Origin: Siphonodentalium dalli
Taxonomy: Eukaryota; Mollusca; Scaphopoda; Gadilida; Siphonodentaliidae
Direction of reading: 5' to 3'
Assembly: GCA_032622095.1 (NCBI GenBank)
Contig: CP136068.1
Coordinates: 6,301,314 to 6,365,313, forward strand
DNA length: 64,000 nucleotides
Shown: positions 1-12,604 of the stretch, piece after piece
How positions within the stretch are numbered: position 1 is the first letter of the stretch
Layout of the letters: each line of letters opens with the position of its first letter
The notes under the pieces: model-generated
Databases searched by the model: none
Seen by the model: the letters and a program-made list of their open reading frames with translations, nothing else
Told to the model about the DNA's origin: nothing
Position numbers and translations under genes: made by a program

Positions 1-384
1 ATATACACACACTCATTAATTATCAAGTTTCAACGTAAAGATAAATTACCATCGGTGCCCGAGATATCGCCAAGACGTCTGAAACAGTCAAATGCATCGG
101 CCGGTTAGGCGTTAACGTGATCTAACGTTATGACATCTAACGACGTCATAGAAGTTACATATTGTTTTTATCCTGATGGAAGATAGTACCACTTATTCTT
201 GATAATTGAGACAGATAACTAAAACGGATACATACGCATTATATATCGTTGGAAAGAGGAAACACGAAAGATTCTCACAGTGTCATTATTATGACTGGCA
301 TTTTATTATTCGCGCTGTTTCGAATCGATTTGTAAGCACCGAACTCAAATGAAAGTCCCGTAACACAGCGTAAAAACAGATTTG
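1..384. other. unassigned AT-rich DNA
   Basis: I see no gene, recognisable repeat end or splice-bounded exon in this stretch. Confidence 0.4.
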
Positions 385-524
385 ACCTCGGCACGTGAAA
401 AGTTGACATCGGATCTGAAAATGAATATGCCTATGCCACCCCCGGCCGATAGTACCCTCTCATACGAAGTTTCATCGAAATCGGGTCGGCCGTTTTCGAG
501 TCATCGCAAACACACACACAGACA

Positions 525-568
<44 letters not shown>
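385..568 (+). repeat. retroelement-like 3' tail ending in (CA)n
   Basis: A short segment reads as the common invertebrate tail 'ATCGGGTCGGCCGTTTTCGAG' followed by TCATCGC and then a CA run from about 509 to 568. The same tail recurs at 42600-42700 with a shorter CA run and the same TCTTCCAAAAxATATAATAGATA sequence after it. This matches the 3' end style of RTE-type LINEs and their SINEs, in which a microsatellite terminates the copy. The superfamily is inference; the shared tail is directly visible. Confidence 0.5.
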
Positions 569-570
<2 letters not shown>

Positions 571-593
571 CTCTTCCAAAAGATATAATAGAT

Positions 594-636
<43 letters not shown>
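594..636. repeat. (TA)n microsatellite
   Basis: A nearly pure TA dinucleotide tract follows the CA-tailed repeat and runs into TG/TATG repeats up to about 660. Confidence 0.9.
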
Positions 637-643
<7 letters not shown>

Positions 644-659
644 ATGTGTGTATATGTGT

Positions 660-1800
660 GGGTACTTCATGGAATCGAAAACGCGTGTACAGATTGAGCT
701 CAAATTTCGTATGTAAGTGTAAAATCCCACGGACACCGTCGTGGTCGCGTTTTGGAGAAGCTCAGAGCACCTTTGATAGATTATTTGCGATTTCATGTCG
801 TTTTCAGCAGCTAAGACCATGTCATGTTGCAGCCACTTGTTGGGGAGGAAAGGTCAGCTCATTCCTTCACTGAGAGATTTTTTTTCATAGTTGTTTCCGA
901 CAATCCCGGCAAAATGTCTGGGTCGTTACGGCCATGTGATGTTACCCGCGGCACCACCATAGATATATAATTAAACAACTCAGGTGAATCATGGTTTTCC
1001 AGATATTCAGAGTTTGAATATTTATTATTGCATTTTTTTTGGCTATAGAGAGAGAGCGAGATATCATTTATTTTCGTGACATGTGTATGCATATTCACAT
1101 TCAAAATAATGGAAAAAAATACAATATAGCACCCGGCCAATAAGTCATGCTTAATATCAATCAGTTTGTATACGTGTTACATGTATAAAGGAATATTTTG
1201 CATTTCAATACCGTTTAATGGTTTGGACCCAAACTGCATGCAGAATTTATGTCCCAATTCATATCATAACAAGATGCAAATTATTTATACATATTGACAT
1301 AAAACATTTAACTTTACAAAAATATTTAAGTTTAACAGTTAGAATCATACTGTACAAGTATGTTTGGCTTTATCTAGCTTTCATCTGTTAAAACTTCAAA
1401 TAGTTTGAGTTCAGGTTTGTTATCATTCAGCCTTCAAACTTCAGTATTTCAATCAAAAACATTGCATGAACAGTGACAATTTGATCAAATAATCCTGGTA
1501 ATCAGGTGGGATCTCATAACACCAAATAAAAAATTAACATAGAGATTAGTACTTAGTAATTACTAACTTAATAGACATTGTTACTGTACTAGTATATTAC
1601 ATGTATATATGTGACTCTCACTTGAATTTTAGAAAAATAGCCTATTATATGAATTAGAGTAATAATGGTGAGTCTCAATTCAAGCAGGATAAGGATAATC
1701 CATTGAACCCAAATATATCTGACAATAACTTACAAGCATTTTCAATGCATACTTATATAACAAATTTCCAAAGTTATGGTTGAGAAACTTGATCGAATAG
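660..1800. other. intergenic or intronic DNA without recognisable feature
   Basis: The sequence is AT-rich with only short shadow ORFs. I see no homology, splice-bounded exon or tandem structure. Confidence 0.4.
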
Positions 1801-1809
1801 ACCTCTCAG

Positions 1810-2390
1810 TAAATAATTCAAACAAGAGGTGTGCACTTGAATGCTAGCATACCCCACCATGGCAAATTCAACCCACATTATCCATAAACCCAACAAAAAA
1901 GATTTGTAACTTTAAAGAAAAATTCGGACTAATAATATCGATATGGTATCACAAGAAGCTTGTCCAAAAAATATCATTCAAATTAGTTTATATTTGTTAA
2001 AGTTATTAAGTCGGACAGTCAAAATAAGTCAAAAATGAAGTGTAATATAAATACAAAAAACAGTCTGAGCCAATCCCTAGCCGCATCATGTAGAGAGGAT
2101 ATTGTGAGAAGCATGTATACCAAAAATTATTGAAAACGGTTCATATTTGTTAAAGTTATTAAGTCGGACAAAATAAGTTGAAAATGAGGCATATTAAACT
2201 TTAAAAAAAAATCGGACCAAACCGCAATTAGCATCATGCGGAGAGGCAGTCCTAATGCGCTCGCATACCAAACACTATTGAAATCAGTTCATAGTTGTTC
2301 TAGTTATGAGGTCAGACACACGGATAGAGACAGCATGACGGACGGACAGACGCAGTGTCGCAGTCAATCCAGTATATCCCCCATTTTCTT
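1810..2390 (+). repeat. dispersed mollusc-type non-coding repeat with GACGGACGGACAGACG tail
   Basis: The phrases 'GTTAAAGTTATTAAGTCGGACA' and 'accaaaxattattgaaaxxgttcata' occur twice, followed by AGCATGACGGACGGACAGACG at 2333-2352. The tail type matches those at 2873-2910 and 7192-7222. These are copies of an abundant, non-coding, internally repeated element. The class is unassigned. Confidence 0.5.
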
Positions 2391-2649
2391 CGAAAGTGGT
2401 GTATAAATACTGACTCAAAGAGCCCTAGATTAGCTCTCAGGGGGAAAAACGTACCCCCCCCCACCATCAGCAGGGCGTCACCCCCTCCCAAACCTTCCTC
2501 CACCCAGGCCTTCAGGATATGCCTTTGGAATATCATTGCCCAAAAACAAGTGTCCCCAAAAAATCCCTGGATCTTTCACTGTAAACTTTCATTCCAATTC
2601 ATTGCATATATGTTTTAATCACTAATAAAATCGGTAACTTTTCTATTTA

Positions 2650-2912
2650 TAAAGATAATTCTTTCTTTTGAAACAAACAAACTGAAGTTATTATCCGGAA
2701 ACCAGAAAATTACAAGATTCTAAGTCGAAAAAAGGCCATAACTGTTGCAAAATTGGGCAGAGCAAACCCATATTCAAAATTGACTTGTATTTTGGTCTGA
2801 TAAACTCACCTATGAAATTTGCTTTTGATCTATTAACCGAAACTAAAGTTATCATCCGGAAACCATTTCCGGACGCACAGACGGACGGCTAAACGGACAG
2901 ACGGACACCGGC
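2650..2912 (+). repeat. dispersed repeat copy (CCGGAAACC / GGCCATAAC family)
   Basis: The block contains ATCCGGAAACCAGAAAATTAC, TAAGTCGAAAAAAGGCCATAAC and ACTTGTATTTTGGTCTGA, and ends in a GACGGACGGC-rich tail. A closely similar block lies at 33280-33475, and a related one at 10785-11095. It is non-coding. It abuts the LINE fragment at 2950. Confidence 0.6.
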
Positions 2913-2954
2913 TATTTTAACATTCCCCCGAAATTTTTTTTTCGGGGAACAAAA

Positions 2955-3102
2955 ATGAAATTGAAGAGAGATTGCAATACAGGTTTAGTCGCATCATATT
3001 TTAAACACTCATATGGCCTATTGTCTGGTCCGGAAGATTTACCGTTTTTTGCATTTGAAAGGGGGCTTTCTATTTCTTTGACAGTAATAGTGCTGTTCAA
3101 TC
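2955..3102 (-). pseudogene. LINE reverse transcriptase fragment (RT start)
   Basis: The minus-strand reading contains a segment of the form A-K-N-G-K-S-S-G-P-D followed by 'LKYD' and 'LQSLFNFIF'. This is the start of the RT domain in non-LTR retrotransposons (LxxGKSPGPD, then LFNxIL). The copy is truncated near 2950. On its upstream side it is interrupted at 3103 by a hAT-type element; the rest of the same LINE, its endonuclease region, continues on the minus strand from 7702. It is a dead relic. Confidence 0.7.
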
Positions 3103-6100
3103 TAGAGGTGCCACGATTATTTATTTTGATAATCGGTCATCAAAAATCGATTAATCGTACCTAATATCAACAGTGGAAACACCGTTAATTCCGTAATATG
3201 GCCTATTGGGTGGGTGTTGGTTAAAAAACTTGGCTGATGTAATTTTTGCGCTAATAATGTGCACCATAAACCACCGGTAATGAATAATGAGTACAATGTA
3301 TTCAATACCAGCACATTTCTCGGCTGGGGATGGCAGGAAGACAGTTTTGCCAGATTATGCCATCCCCCACAATATACGACAGAATTATCTATAATTGTTA
3401 TCATTATTATGTAATGTGTATGTGTATTGAAATAAAATATCCTATCCTATCCTTTCTCGGCGATGTCAAGGTTATAATAATTGTGAGTTCATTAGAACGA
3501 ACATAACCATTAAGTTCAGTGTTATGAATAGCCAAACATACAACAAATATAAGAATAGGAATGCATGACGGACCGCTGGCAGTTCCTAAACAAGACAGTC
3601 AAAGACTGTGGGGTTGCTCACCAGACTGATAAGACTGGGACTCTTGAGACCATAACAGTCAGAACTGTTCATAATCACTTTAAAAGAAGTAGATCTAAAC
3701 AGGATATGTGGCTAGAGCGGCTTCATGTCGATCGGTGAATATCTACCTTTAAATTACCAATGGAACACTACATATCACCCCCCCCCTCCAGCTCAACATA
3801 TCCCCTCCTGACTGGGCTCCAGATTCCCAAGTCTTAGGTTGGAATTTCACAACTGACGTCTCAAACTTTCTCAATTGTTCGAAATTTCCAATCTCACAAG
3901 CACCTTTTTATAAACTATTTAGACATGTTTGAAGCCCAATTATCCATGAACCCGAAAACACCATATATATGTCAGATTAATCAGTAGTTCCAAGGTAGAT
4001 GTTTTAAGTGAAGTCCTCATAGCCCCGTCATTTCTTAACATGTTGACCTCATGTTAACAAATCTGAATCTCAGTCACTAACTTTTTAGGATCCTCCATAC
4101 TAAATATCAGTAAAATAGACCTGATGGTCCGTGTGAAGGAAGCATATTAAGAGGAAAACTGTCCTTGCTTGGCCCCTAGTTGACCAGGTGACCCAATTTA
4201 AATCCAATGACGCCATTTGAAAAAAATCTGAACTCCGGGTCACCCAAGGACCGTTGATACCAAATATGAACCCATTCAACCTGATGGTACCGCAGAAGAA
4301 GTAGTTTTTAAGAATTACTATGGAGGGCAAGAGTTATGGCCCTACCTTCATAACCATTTGACAGAGTGACCTCATTTGAACAAATCTGAATGTAAGTTAC
4401 CTAGGGAACATCCACACCAAATATGAACCCATTCAGTCTAGAGAAGATGTGAGCTCAAAAATTACATTTCATTGAACACACTGTGGGGACATCCATGCAA
4501 AGAATATGACATACATGATTTATTTGAATGCCTATTGGCTTAACAAAATTACCATGACCTTGAAAGCCAGTGGATTCTCTTTTATATGGGAGGCATCCCA
4601 TGGGAGCATATATAAGAGAATGCAGAAGCACAGGGTCTTCATTGCTCTCACCAGCACAACTCTGGTCATGAAATGGTTAATATTAATAGTAAAAATAAAC
4701 TTTATCTGTCAAACAGGTAATTTGTATCTGAGATAAACATGGGACAAAATTACATTCATAAAGCCACAGCTACCAGAATGTCTGGGAGACCTGTTGACAT
4801 GGAGATAATTAATGATGGCACAAACATTTTGCCCAGAAATACCAATGTATTGTGTTATTCCTACAGCTGTGATCAAAATAAGGATTTTAATGGGGTGAAG
4901 TATGCAGAGATATTATGGTATGGTACAGCATGGTGTGGCAGGGACAGAAGGTGGGGTGGGGGTGGGTAGCTGTGATGTGTCTAAAAACAAAAACCAAAGT
5001 TCAAAATGCTAAAATGTAATTTTTGGAATTTAGAGTTATGTCCCTGGCTCTGCCCCTATTTGACACAGTAAGCCAATTTGAAAAAAATCTCCATTCACCC
5101 ATTAGGTCCCTCCGTACCAAATATAAGCTAAAGCGGCCCAATATTTCTTGAGAAGATGTCATTCTAAGAATAACTATGAGAAATAGATTTATGGCCCTGG
5201 TTTCTCAACTAATCAACCTGGTGACCTCATTTGAACAAATCTGAATGTAAGTTACCTAGGGAACATCCACACCAAATATGAACCCATTCAGTCTAGAGAA
5301 GATGTGAGCTCAAAAATTACATTTCATTGAACACACTGTGGGGACATCCATGCAAAGAATATGACATACATGATTTATTTGAATGCCTATTGGCTTAACA
5401 AAATTACCATGACCTTGAAAGCCAGTGGATTCTCTTTTATATGGAAGGCATCCCATGGGAGCATATATAAGAGAATGCAGAAGCACAGGGTCTTCATTGC
5501 TCTCACCAGCACAACTCTGGTCATGAAATGGTTAATATTAATAGTAAAAATAAACTTTATCTGTCAAACAGGTAATTTGTATCTGAGATAAACATGGGAC
5601 AAAATTACATTCATAAAGCCACAGCTACCAGAATGTCTGGGAGACCTGTTGACATGGAGATAATTAATGATGGCACAAACATTTTGCCCAGAAATACCAA
5701 TGTATTGTGTTATTCCTACAGCTGTGATCAAAATAAGGATTTTAATGGGGTGAAGTATGCAGAGATATTATGGTATGGTACAGCATGGTGTGGCAGGGAC
5801 AGAAGGTGGGGTGGGGGTGGGTAGCTGTGATGTGTCTAAAAAAAAATTCAAAGTTCAAAATGCTAAAATGTAATTTTTGGAATTTAGAGTTATGTCCCTG
5901 GCTCTGCCCCTATTTGACACAGTAAGCCAATTTGAAAAATATCTCCATTCACCCATTAGGTCCCTCCGTACCAAATATAAGCTAAAGCGGCCCAATATTT
6001 CTTGAGAAGATGTCATTCTAAGAATAACTATGAGAAATAGATTTATGGCCCTGGTTTCTCAACTAATCAACCTGGTGACCTCATTTGAACAAATCTGAAT

Positions 6101-7692
6101 GTAAGTTACCTAGGGAACATCCACACCAAATATGAACCCATTCAGTCTAGAGAAGATGTGAGCTCAAAAATTACATTTCATTGAACACACTGTGGGGACA
6201 TCCATGCAAAGAATATGACATACATGATTTATTTGAATGCCTATTGGCTTAACAAAATTACCATGACCTTGAAAGCCAGTGGATTCTCTTTTATATGGGA
6301 GGCATCCCATGGGAGCATATATAAGAGAATGCAGAAGCACAGGGTCTTCATTGCTCTCACCAGCACAACTCTGGTCATGAAATGGTTAATATTAATAGTA
6401 AAAATAAACTTTATCTGTCAAACAGGTAATTTGTATCTGAGATAAACATGGGACAAAATTACATTCATAAAGCCACAGCTACCAGAATGTCTGGGAGACC
6501 TGTTGACATGGAGATAATTAATGATGGCACAAACATTTTGCCCAGAAATACCAATGTATTGTGTTATTCCTACAGCTGTGATCAAAATAAGGATTTTAAT
6601 GGGGTGAAGTATGCAGAGATATTATGGTATGGTACAGCATGGTGTGGCAGGGACAGAAGGTGGGGTGGGGGTGGGTAGCTGTGATGTGTCTAAAAAAAAA
6701 TCAAAGTTCAAAATGCTAAAATGTAATTTTTGGAATTTAGAGTTATGTCCCTGGCTCTGCCCCTATTTGACACAGTAAGCCAATTTGAAAAAAATCTCCA
6801 TTCACCCATTAGGTCCCTCCGTACCAAATATAAGCTAAAGCGGCCCAATATTTCTTGAGAAGATGTCATTCTAAGAATAACTATGAGAAATAGATTTATG
6901 GCCCTGGTTTCTCAACTAATCAACCTGGTGACCTCATTTGAACAAATCTGAACCCTAGTCATTCAAGAACCCTCATACCAAATATAAGCTAAATCGGACC
7001 AATGGTTCTAGACAAGAAGTTGTTTTAAGAAATACTATGAAGGGAAAGAGTTATGGCCCTGGCTTCACAACTATTTGACCCAGTGACCTCATTTGAACAA
7101 ATCTGAATGGGAGTCACCTAGGAAACAGCCACACCAAATATGAACCCATTCCGTCCAATGGAATCAGAGGAGAAGATGTTGAAAGAAGTGTTGACGGACG
7201 GACAGACGGATGGACGACGGACGTGGAGTGATGACTATAGCTCCACCAGAGACTTCGTCTCAGGTGAGTTAAAGAGGAATCTAATGTCACAGAAACTATA
7301 TAAGTTTCAGCAAACTTCCAGAGTGGATAACAATCACAAAGGAGCCCCCCCCCCCCCCCATCTCAGAAATTTCAGGACTCAGAACAAGTTAAGTAATTCT
7401 GATAGTAATAGTGAGTCACATTTAGCAGTCACCACATGATAAGTGATAGACTGTAGTTAGTAACATCTAAGTACTGGTATACTCATGTTGTCAGACTCTC
7501 TCCGATGCACGATCAAAGGTTGTTAAACCTTCGGTTGTAGATTAAACTGTAAATCAAACACGGTATTCAATAATACCCAGCACTTTCCGACGTCCGAAAT
7601 AAATAACAGAGATTAATCGACTACGGAAATGGTAATAGATTATTGTCTTTATCAACGGTTCATCGATTATACGATTAATCGTGGCAACCCTA
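3103..7692. mobile_element. non-autonomous hAT-type transposon, 4.59 kb
   Basis: The left end reads TAGAGGTGCCACGATTA and the right end TAATCGTGGCAACCCTA, which are inverted repeats of the hAT form 'TAGxGxTGCCACGATTAATCG'. The 8 bp GTTCAATC occurs immediately outside both ends (3095-3102 and 7693-7700), the target duplication length of hAT elements. I see no transposase ORF; the interior is mainly the 854/855 bp triplication and related non-coding repeat. It is inserted in a minus-strand LINE. Confidence 0.85.
4366..6928 (+). repeat. 854/855 bp direct triplication
   Basis: Three near-identical units (4366-5220, 5221-6074, 6075-6928) each begin GTGACCTCATTTGAACAAAT. Differences are a handful of single bases, for example TATGGGAGG against TATGGAAGG in unit 2, and the length of an A run. 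Each unit holds a hairpin (TTCTCTTTTATATGGGAGGC ... GCATATATAAGAGAATGC) and two 76-codon open frames. The frames are identical because the units are, not because of selection, so I do not call genes. Degenerate flanking copies extend to about 4100 and 7200. Confidence 0.9.
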
Positions 7693-7701
7693 GTTCAATC
7701 T

Positions 7702-8809
7702 ATGATTATCCTGGTAGAGCGGTTCCAGTTACTTGTACGGTATTCTATAAACTTTTTAGTACTTCATTTTTGAAGTTTTCATCAGAATTACTTAGACTGA
7801 TCAGGGTTATATAATTTTTTTAAATTCTTCTTTCCATGTTCCAAGAACTGTATCATTGTCATTACTAATTGACCCATCTGACTTATAAACTTCAGAGGGA
7901 ATTTTAAAATTAACTTTTGGCCCCAATTTTTTAAACTACACATGTATTCCCGAAACGAGTTAGGATTTTTACAATCGACTTCAATATTTATCATTAGTTG
8001 CCGTTTATACTGGCGTTCAGTAGATCGTAATTTCTTATTAAATAGTCTTTTAGAACAAGAGAGGGCTAATTTTCCCTTGCGTGATATATTTTAAATGTGC
8101 AAAAACTTGTTCTCACAGTTATTTATGTTATGCCAGAATTCCTTGTTCCAAAATGGTTTATGATATTTAAACATTTTCTTAGATTTGGGAAATTTATTGA
8201 AATATGGGACTTTTTCTTGTAATTCTTGTATTATAGTCCCCGAGAAGCGTTCATAAATTTCATCCACCGTTTCCTGAGACTCTATCATGCCTTCGATTTC
8301 CGAAACAAGTGAAGCAAGGGCATTTAATTTTAAGTTCGACGACAAGAAATTTTCTGGCAAAGGCTTCTTTAATTTTGAAGGTATTATACTGTTAGACACG
8401 TTCAAGTCAGCTGATACAACTGTTGTTTGTTGTTGGGCAACAGGATTAAACTCAACTGTGATGCCCACGAAACTATAATCGGGAGTTCTACAGCCGTGGC
8501 TATAATAGCCTTGCAGTCGGTGATTGATAATCAGTGATGATTGAGTAGTAACCCGAAAGTCAGTGAACCTGACAAATTCCTTGTGCAGTACACATAAATA
8601 GCTAACCACTTTATACTAACTGATACATAGTTATCATTTTTAGGATTTAGCCTCCCATTTAAAAAGCTAAATTTTGATTCATTTAGAAACTCCAAAAAGG
8701 CTTTTCCATAATGATTGACAGTAGAATCAATGCTAATTCTTTGTGTTATTCTATCATAATCAGTGTTAAAGTCAGCTAAGTCACCAATGCGTGCATTTAA
8801 ATCGCACAT
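7702..8809 (-). pseudogene. LINE endonuclease-region relic
   Basis: Minus-strand frames show 'CDLNARIGDL', 'YGKAFLEFL' and 'LNGRLNP', then a frameshifted 'FTDFRVT' segment and 'PDYSFV'. This order fits the apurinic-endonuclease domain of CR1/Jockey-type LINEs (GDxNARIG ... NGR ... FT ... DYxxV ... SDH). A following linker part lies at 8091-8480, and another fragment at 7788-7994. Several frameshifts make it non-functional. It is the upstream half of the LINE whose RT fragment lies at 2955-3102, separated from it by the hAT-type element. Confidence 0.65.
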
Positions 8810-8814
8810 ATTTA

Positions 8815-9350
8815 TTTATTTTCGTTTGTATTTAACAGTTAGTTCAAACAATATTTATTTCAACCCGAATGATAAATATATAATTTATTCAATTTAATTT
8901 GTTCTAATTCTAATGATCAATCAGGCAACTCATGTCGTTGACGGTAAAAATGTTTCCCACAAAACATTTTGATCTGCATCAGACAGTGAATTTTTGACCC
9001 AAACAGTTCATCAGCGTGAGCTCTTGAGACATCAATGGAAGCTTCTGACGACAAGTATCATTGTTTCATTGTGATTGAAAAACTGTTGAAAAACTGACTT
9101 AAAAAAATAATGGTATCTGTGAATGTTTCACTAATTTAACAGAGATAAAAGCACGGCGGTTGCTTCTGGTGGAAATACCCATACTATAAGTAGATGTATA
9201 CATATCTCCCATTGAAAACACCTGGTGCTTTGGAAAGTAAACATAACTCACACCACAACAACAGCAACAATGGCTACCTCCATAGGCCAGCACATTGTTG
9301 TGGCTATCTATTTGGACTAATGTGTCCACTGCAAAAGAAAAGAGATCAGA
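8815..9350. other. no recognisable feature
   Basis: I see only short non-conserved ORFs and AT-rich sequence here. Confidence 0.35.
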
Positions 9351-9353
9351 TAG

Positions 9354-9794
9354 ATAGACAACGATGCCAAAATTGAAGAACTCTTCTTTTTATTCCACCC
9401 GGATAAGACTGACTTCAGTAAGGGTAAAGTGAGGTGCCATACATCGGCTGAGTCAGCGTCGTTTGACATAAATGTTGAAATGAAAGTTAAGGAGTTGTCT
9501 GCATTCAACATAAACCATATCAAGTTTGTTTGCGGTGATAGAGAGATCGTGGAAAAACAGATCGAACATGATACTATCGAAATCACCACACAGCGGAATG
9601 CATTTGATATTCTTATGAAGAAAGAAATATATATCATCTTTAACTTTGAATCTGAATTTCTTGTTTCTCAGTATATTCCATGGGTTGACCACCTCGAGAC
9701 TAAGAAGTCAATAATGTGGGCTCATATAAAGTATTATACACGTATTGTCAATAATAAAGAAAATTTAAATATTCAGCCCTGGGAATTACCCTAG
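9354..9794 (+). other. uncharacterised open frame of about 145 codons
   Basis: The open frame extends upstream of its first ATG and contains 'LFFLFHPDKTDFSKGKVRC', 'KELSAFNINHIKFVCGDRE' and 'EKEIYIIF'-like text. It looks protein-like: a balanced mix of charged and hydrophobic residues and no low complexity. I do not recognise a family. Its last codons run into the MITE that begins at 9774, so the natural end was displaced or lost. It could be an exon, a retroelement remnant or chance. Confidence 0.25.
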
Positions 9795-10247
9795 GCAATG
9801 CCTAGGTAAAGGCAGAGGCAAAAGCAGTTTTCCTAGGCAATTATATTTCCTAGGTCAATAATTGCCTAGGTCAAACAAGTTCATTGGGTTACTAAAATTG
9901 ATTTGTGTCTATCACAAATAGAACATCTTTAGCCAAAATGACTTCCGTAAATCACTCTTTACATATATTGTCCTAAAATTGTTTCCATGGTACTGGGCCA
10001 TTAACTAGCTACACATAAGGGCACTAGTTTTGGAGATGATTTGTGGAATGTATATATATGATCAGTAGTGGCCTGGAAATGTTCTCCAAAATAACTAAGC
10101 ATTTATTGTTATTATTGAATCATACTGATTTGAGATGGCAATATTGTTGCAAAATTGCCTAGGTAAAATCTGTTTTTGCCTAGGCCGATTTCTTTCACCT
10201 AGGCCAAAAATATTGCCTAGGCAAATTTTCCTTAATTCCCAGGGCTG
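9774..10247. mobile_element. palindromic MITE with CCTAGGCAA subterminal repeats
   Basis: The ends are CAGCCCTGGGAATTA and its complement TAATTCCCAGGGCTG. Inside, CCTAGGCAAT/TTGCCTAGG words recur in both orientations near each end. AATATT lies directly outside both ends and may be the target duplication; the flanks are AT-rich, so this is weak. There is no coding content. The CAG...CTG ends fit a hAT-type MITE. Confidence 0.75.
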
Positions 10248-10780
10248 AATATTTAATGAAAAGTTTATTTGCCTGCCTACCGTCCCTATTTTTTTTCAGT
10301 TTTTTGTTTAGGTCTTAGAAAAATGTACTAACCTTTCTTTCCATAATCTCGGTTTTCTAAGATGTCTTCTATGCACTGACCAGGAGCTTCATTCTGTAAT
10401 TTAAGAGAGCAAAATCAACAAAAATCCAAATAACATGAATAAATAAAGACTGGTCACAATGGAACCAAATAAATGTGAATGAAGCAGGCTTCGCCGACTC
10501 AGAAATTGACATATAACAAGGTCAGAAATAAGGTCTCCTTATTTCTATGACGGAGCTGATTTCACTTTGACAGGGCTGATTTCCTCAAATTTGGGAATTG
10601 ACAAAGAATATCCTTTCAGAATAATATATAACTGTTGTAGATCTACATACTTCATACCTACTTGTCAGTTTATACAAGGTTCTATCACGACTTTTGCAAT
10701 GTTCTATAGTGGCATTCACAAAAACCCAACGGGGCCTGAGAAAAAGCCCCCTTTACTTGGGAGATAGGGCTGATTACAGG
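10248..10780. other. no recognisable feature
   Basis: I see only short ORFs here, with no splice-bounded exon or repeat structure. Confidence 0.35.
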
Positions 10781-10784
10781 GAAC

Positions 10785-11120
10785 CTTTTGTTTTCCGGAT
10801 GATAACTTTAGATATATATATATAGTCTCAATGGAATGGAATTTGGCATGTAGGTTTACTAGCACAAATTATAGGTTAAGTTCGAATTCGGGTTCTGCCC
10901 GCCAATTTTCACCATAGTTATGGCCCTTTTTGTTGGAATGTTTCCTCAATTTATGTTTCCTGTGATAACGTGAGTAAGTCTGAATGAAATAAAAGTTGGT
11001 GTGTGAGTCAACCAGCCAAAAATACAGGTTAAGTTCGAAAGTTTCGCCCGCCAATTTTCAACAGAGTTATTGCCCTTTGTTGAGTTATCACGGGTGTATT
11101 GTGCCACGCCCTAGCGATGC
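10785..11120 (+). repeat. dispersed non-coding repeat, two diverged units of about 150 bp
   Basis: AGGTTAAGTTCGAA followed by CGCCCGCCAATTTTCA and AGTTATxGCCCTTT occurs at about 10873 and again at about 11027. The block ends in GGGTGTATTGTGCCACGCCCTAGCGATGCTCTTGTT, just before exon A1. It belongs to the same broad family as the 2650 and 33280 blocks. Confidence 0.55.
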
Positions 11121-11142
11121 TCTTGTTTTCTTTTATTCCCAG

Positions 11143-11313
11143 AGTCAACGACGATGTCTACACCAGCTACGTCCCCAGCGTTCTCATCAACAAGCCCTTC
11201 CACTTCGACAACATTCAGCACGTCCGGTAACAATTCAACACCAGACGCCACTTCGTCAGCAACTGTGCACACCTCAAATTTGTTGAGTACCCGCGCCGGT
11301 GTGCCAATTTCAA
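11143..11313 (+). CDS. exon A1: Ser/Thr-rich mucin-like linker of modular extracellular protein
   Basis: This internal exon follows a pyrimidine-rich acceptor ending CCCAG and ends at a GTAAG donor. It reads with 2 leading nt and 1 trailing nt, the phase pattern of every A exon here. The 56 codons are dominated by Ser, Thr, Pro and Ala, with N-S-T sequons, typical of an O-glycosylated extracellular spacer. The trailing nt joins the first two nt of exon B1 in frame. I find no earlier exon of this gene in the window, and no signal peptide, so the true 5' end is unknown. Exon status rests on phase agreement and pattern; no transcript is available. Confidence 0.65.
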
Positions 11314-12604
11314 GTAAGAATATTCTATGCGTGCGCTTCTATTTATTTGTTCACATAATGTGTATGAGTCCATTTCATGACACTGTTGGGAAGTATTCGG
11401 CTGTGAGAATAGATGGGGGAAACTTACATTTAATAATGTTGAAGATTTGTTAACGTGGTGCATGGGAAATACAATACGCAATTAAACAAATCGAATAAAT
11501 CAAGAATGAAAGTATTTCTACCAAGTCTATTAATCAAGTCTTTCAGATTATATGATCCACGTGTATGAAATTATTTATAGTTATCTGCCTTTTGAAATCC
11601 TGTAGTAACACAAGAAATCCGAAACAAATCTCTGTTTTGAGAAATCTTGAAGAGGATATGTATAACACACTTTAAGAATCATTGTGCCTGAATTGGTTAC
11701 ATTGGAAAACTAAGAAACAAGATTATATGAGAACGAACTAAATGTGTGTTTTCCGTATCGATATAGTTTGTCTTTAATTATCATATCGCAAACGTGAAGA
11801 TACATTAATTATGAATCCGCCGCAGATCTCGGCTACATGAATTTCATACCAAGTTCGCGAAGGTGCTTGTTTTCTGATTTCAGTACGGCAGCAGACAATG
11901 TTACGTGTCCATGCCATGAGCTGAGCTATGTATTTGCGTCAGGACTGGAATAACAAATTTCGCTTACATCTTACATGTATATTAAAGGCACGTGAGGCCT
12001 TAGTTGTCGAAAATATTCATATTTGTTTCAATCACCGTAAACAGAAAAACATTAAAACGCATACAGTTTCGTTCATATATACCATGACCATCGCGTAAAC
12101 AGCATGTTATCATAACGATTTACTATATTTTACCTAAGCAAGAGCCTGACTGTGTTACAGAAGACAGCAGAATGCTGCTGGCTAATCACACACAAATGGC
12201 ATAAACGCTCTTTATTAGTTCCATATCAGGTATTCACCAACAAAGAACGCTCTTTATGTTTACCATCATAGTATAAACAAACACCAGAAAAGTAACTTTC
12301 TATGCTTTTGTTTACATAACAATGGTCAAAGATATGACAATAACATACTGTTTATGCGATATTTCTTATTTGTAGACGGACAAAGTCTGTCTACATTTTG
12401 TTGTTCTTTCTGTTTGTGGCGGTTTTTGACGGGTGTAAATATTTTCACAGGATACCCACCGCCAAGGCCAACCGTACCTTTAAAGTCCTTCGTGGTGAAA
12501 GAACTTACCTCTCCCACCTCGTCGCGCTTGTCTAGATCTATAACCAAAACTTTGGCGTCACAAAGCGTCGTATTTACGGTGTCATTTTCTTTTCTATTAT
12601 GAAG
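11314..12604 (+). other. intron A1-B1
   Basis: The intron is AT-rich. Opposed open frames at 12326-12607 look like chance. No repeat end is recognised. Confidence 0.5.

Noticed and set aside
382-820. ORFs with His/Thr or Tyr/Ile dipeptide runs
   Set aside because: They are translations of CA and TA microsatellites.
4506-6678. Six identical 76-codon ORFs at an 855 bp spacing as a gene family
   Set aside because: Identity follows from the near-identical DNA units; no conserved motif, splice context or codon-biased change is seen.
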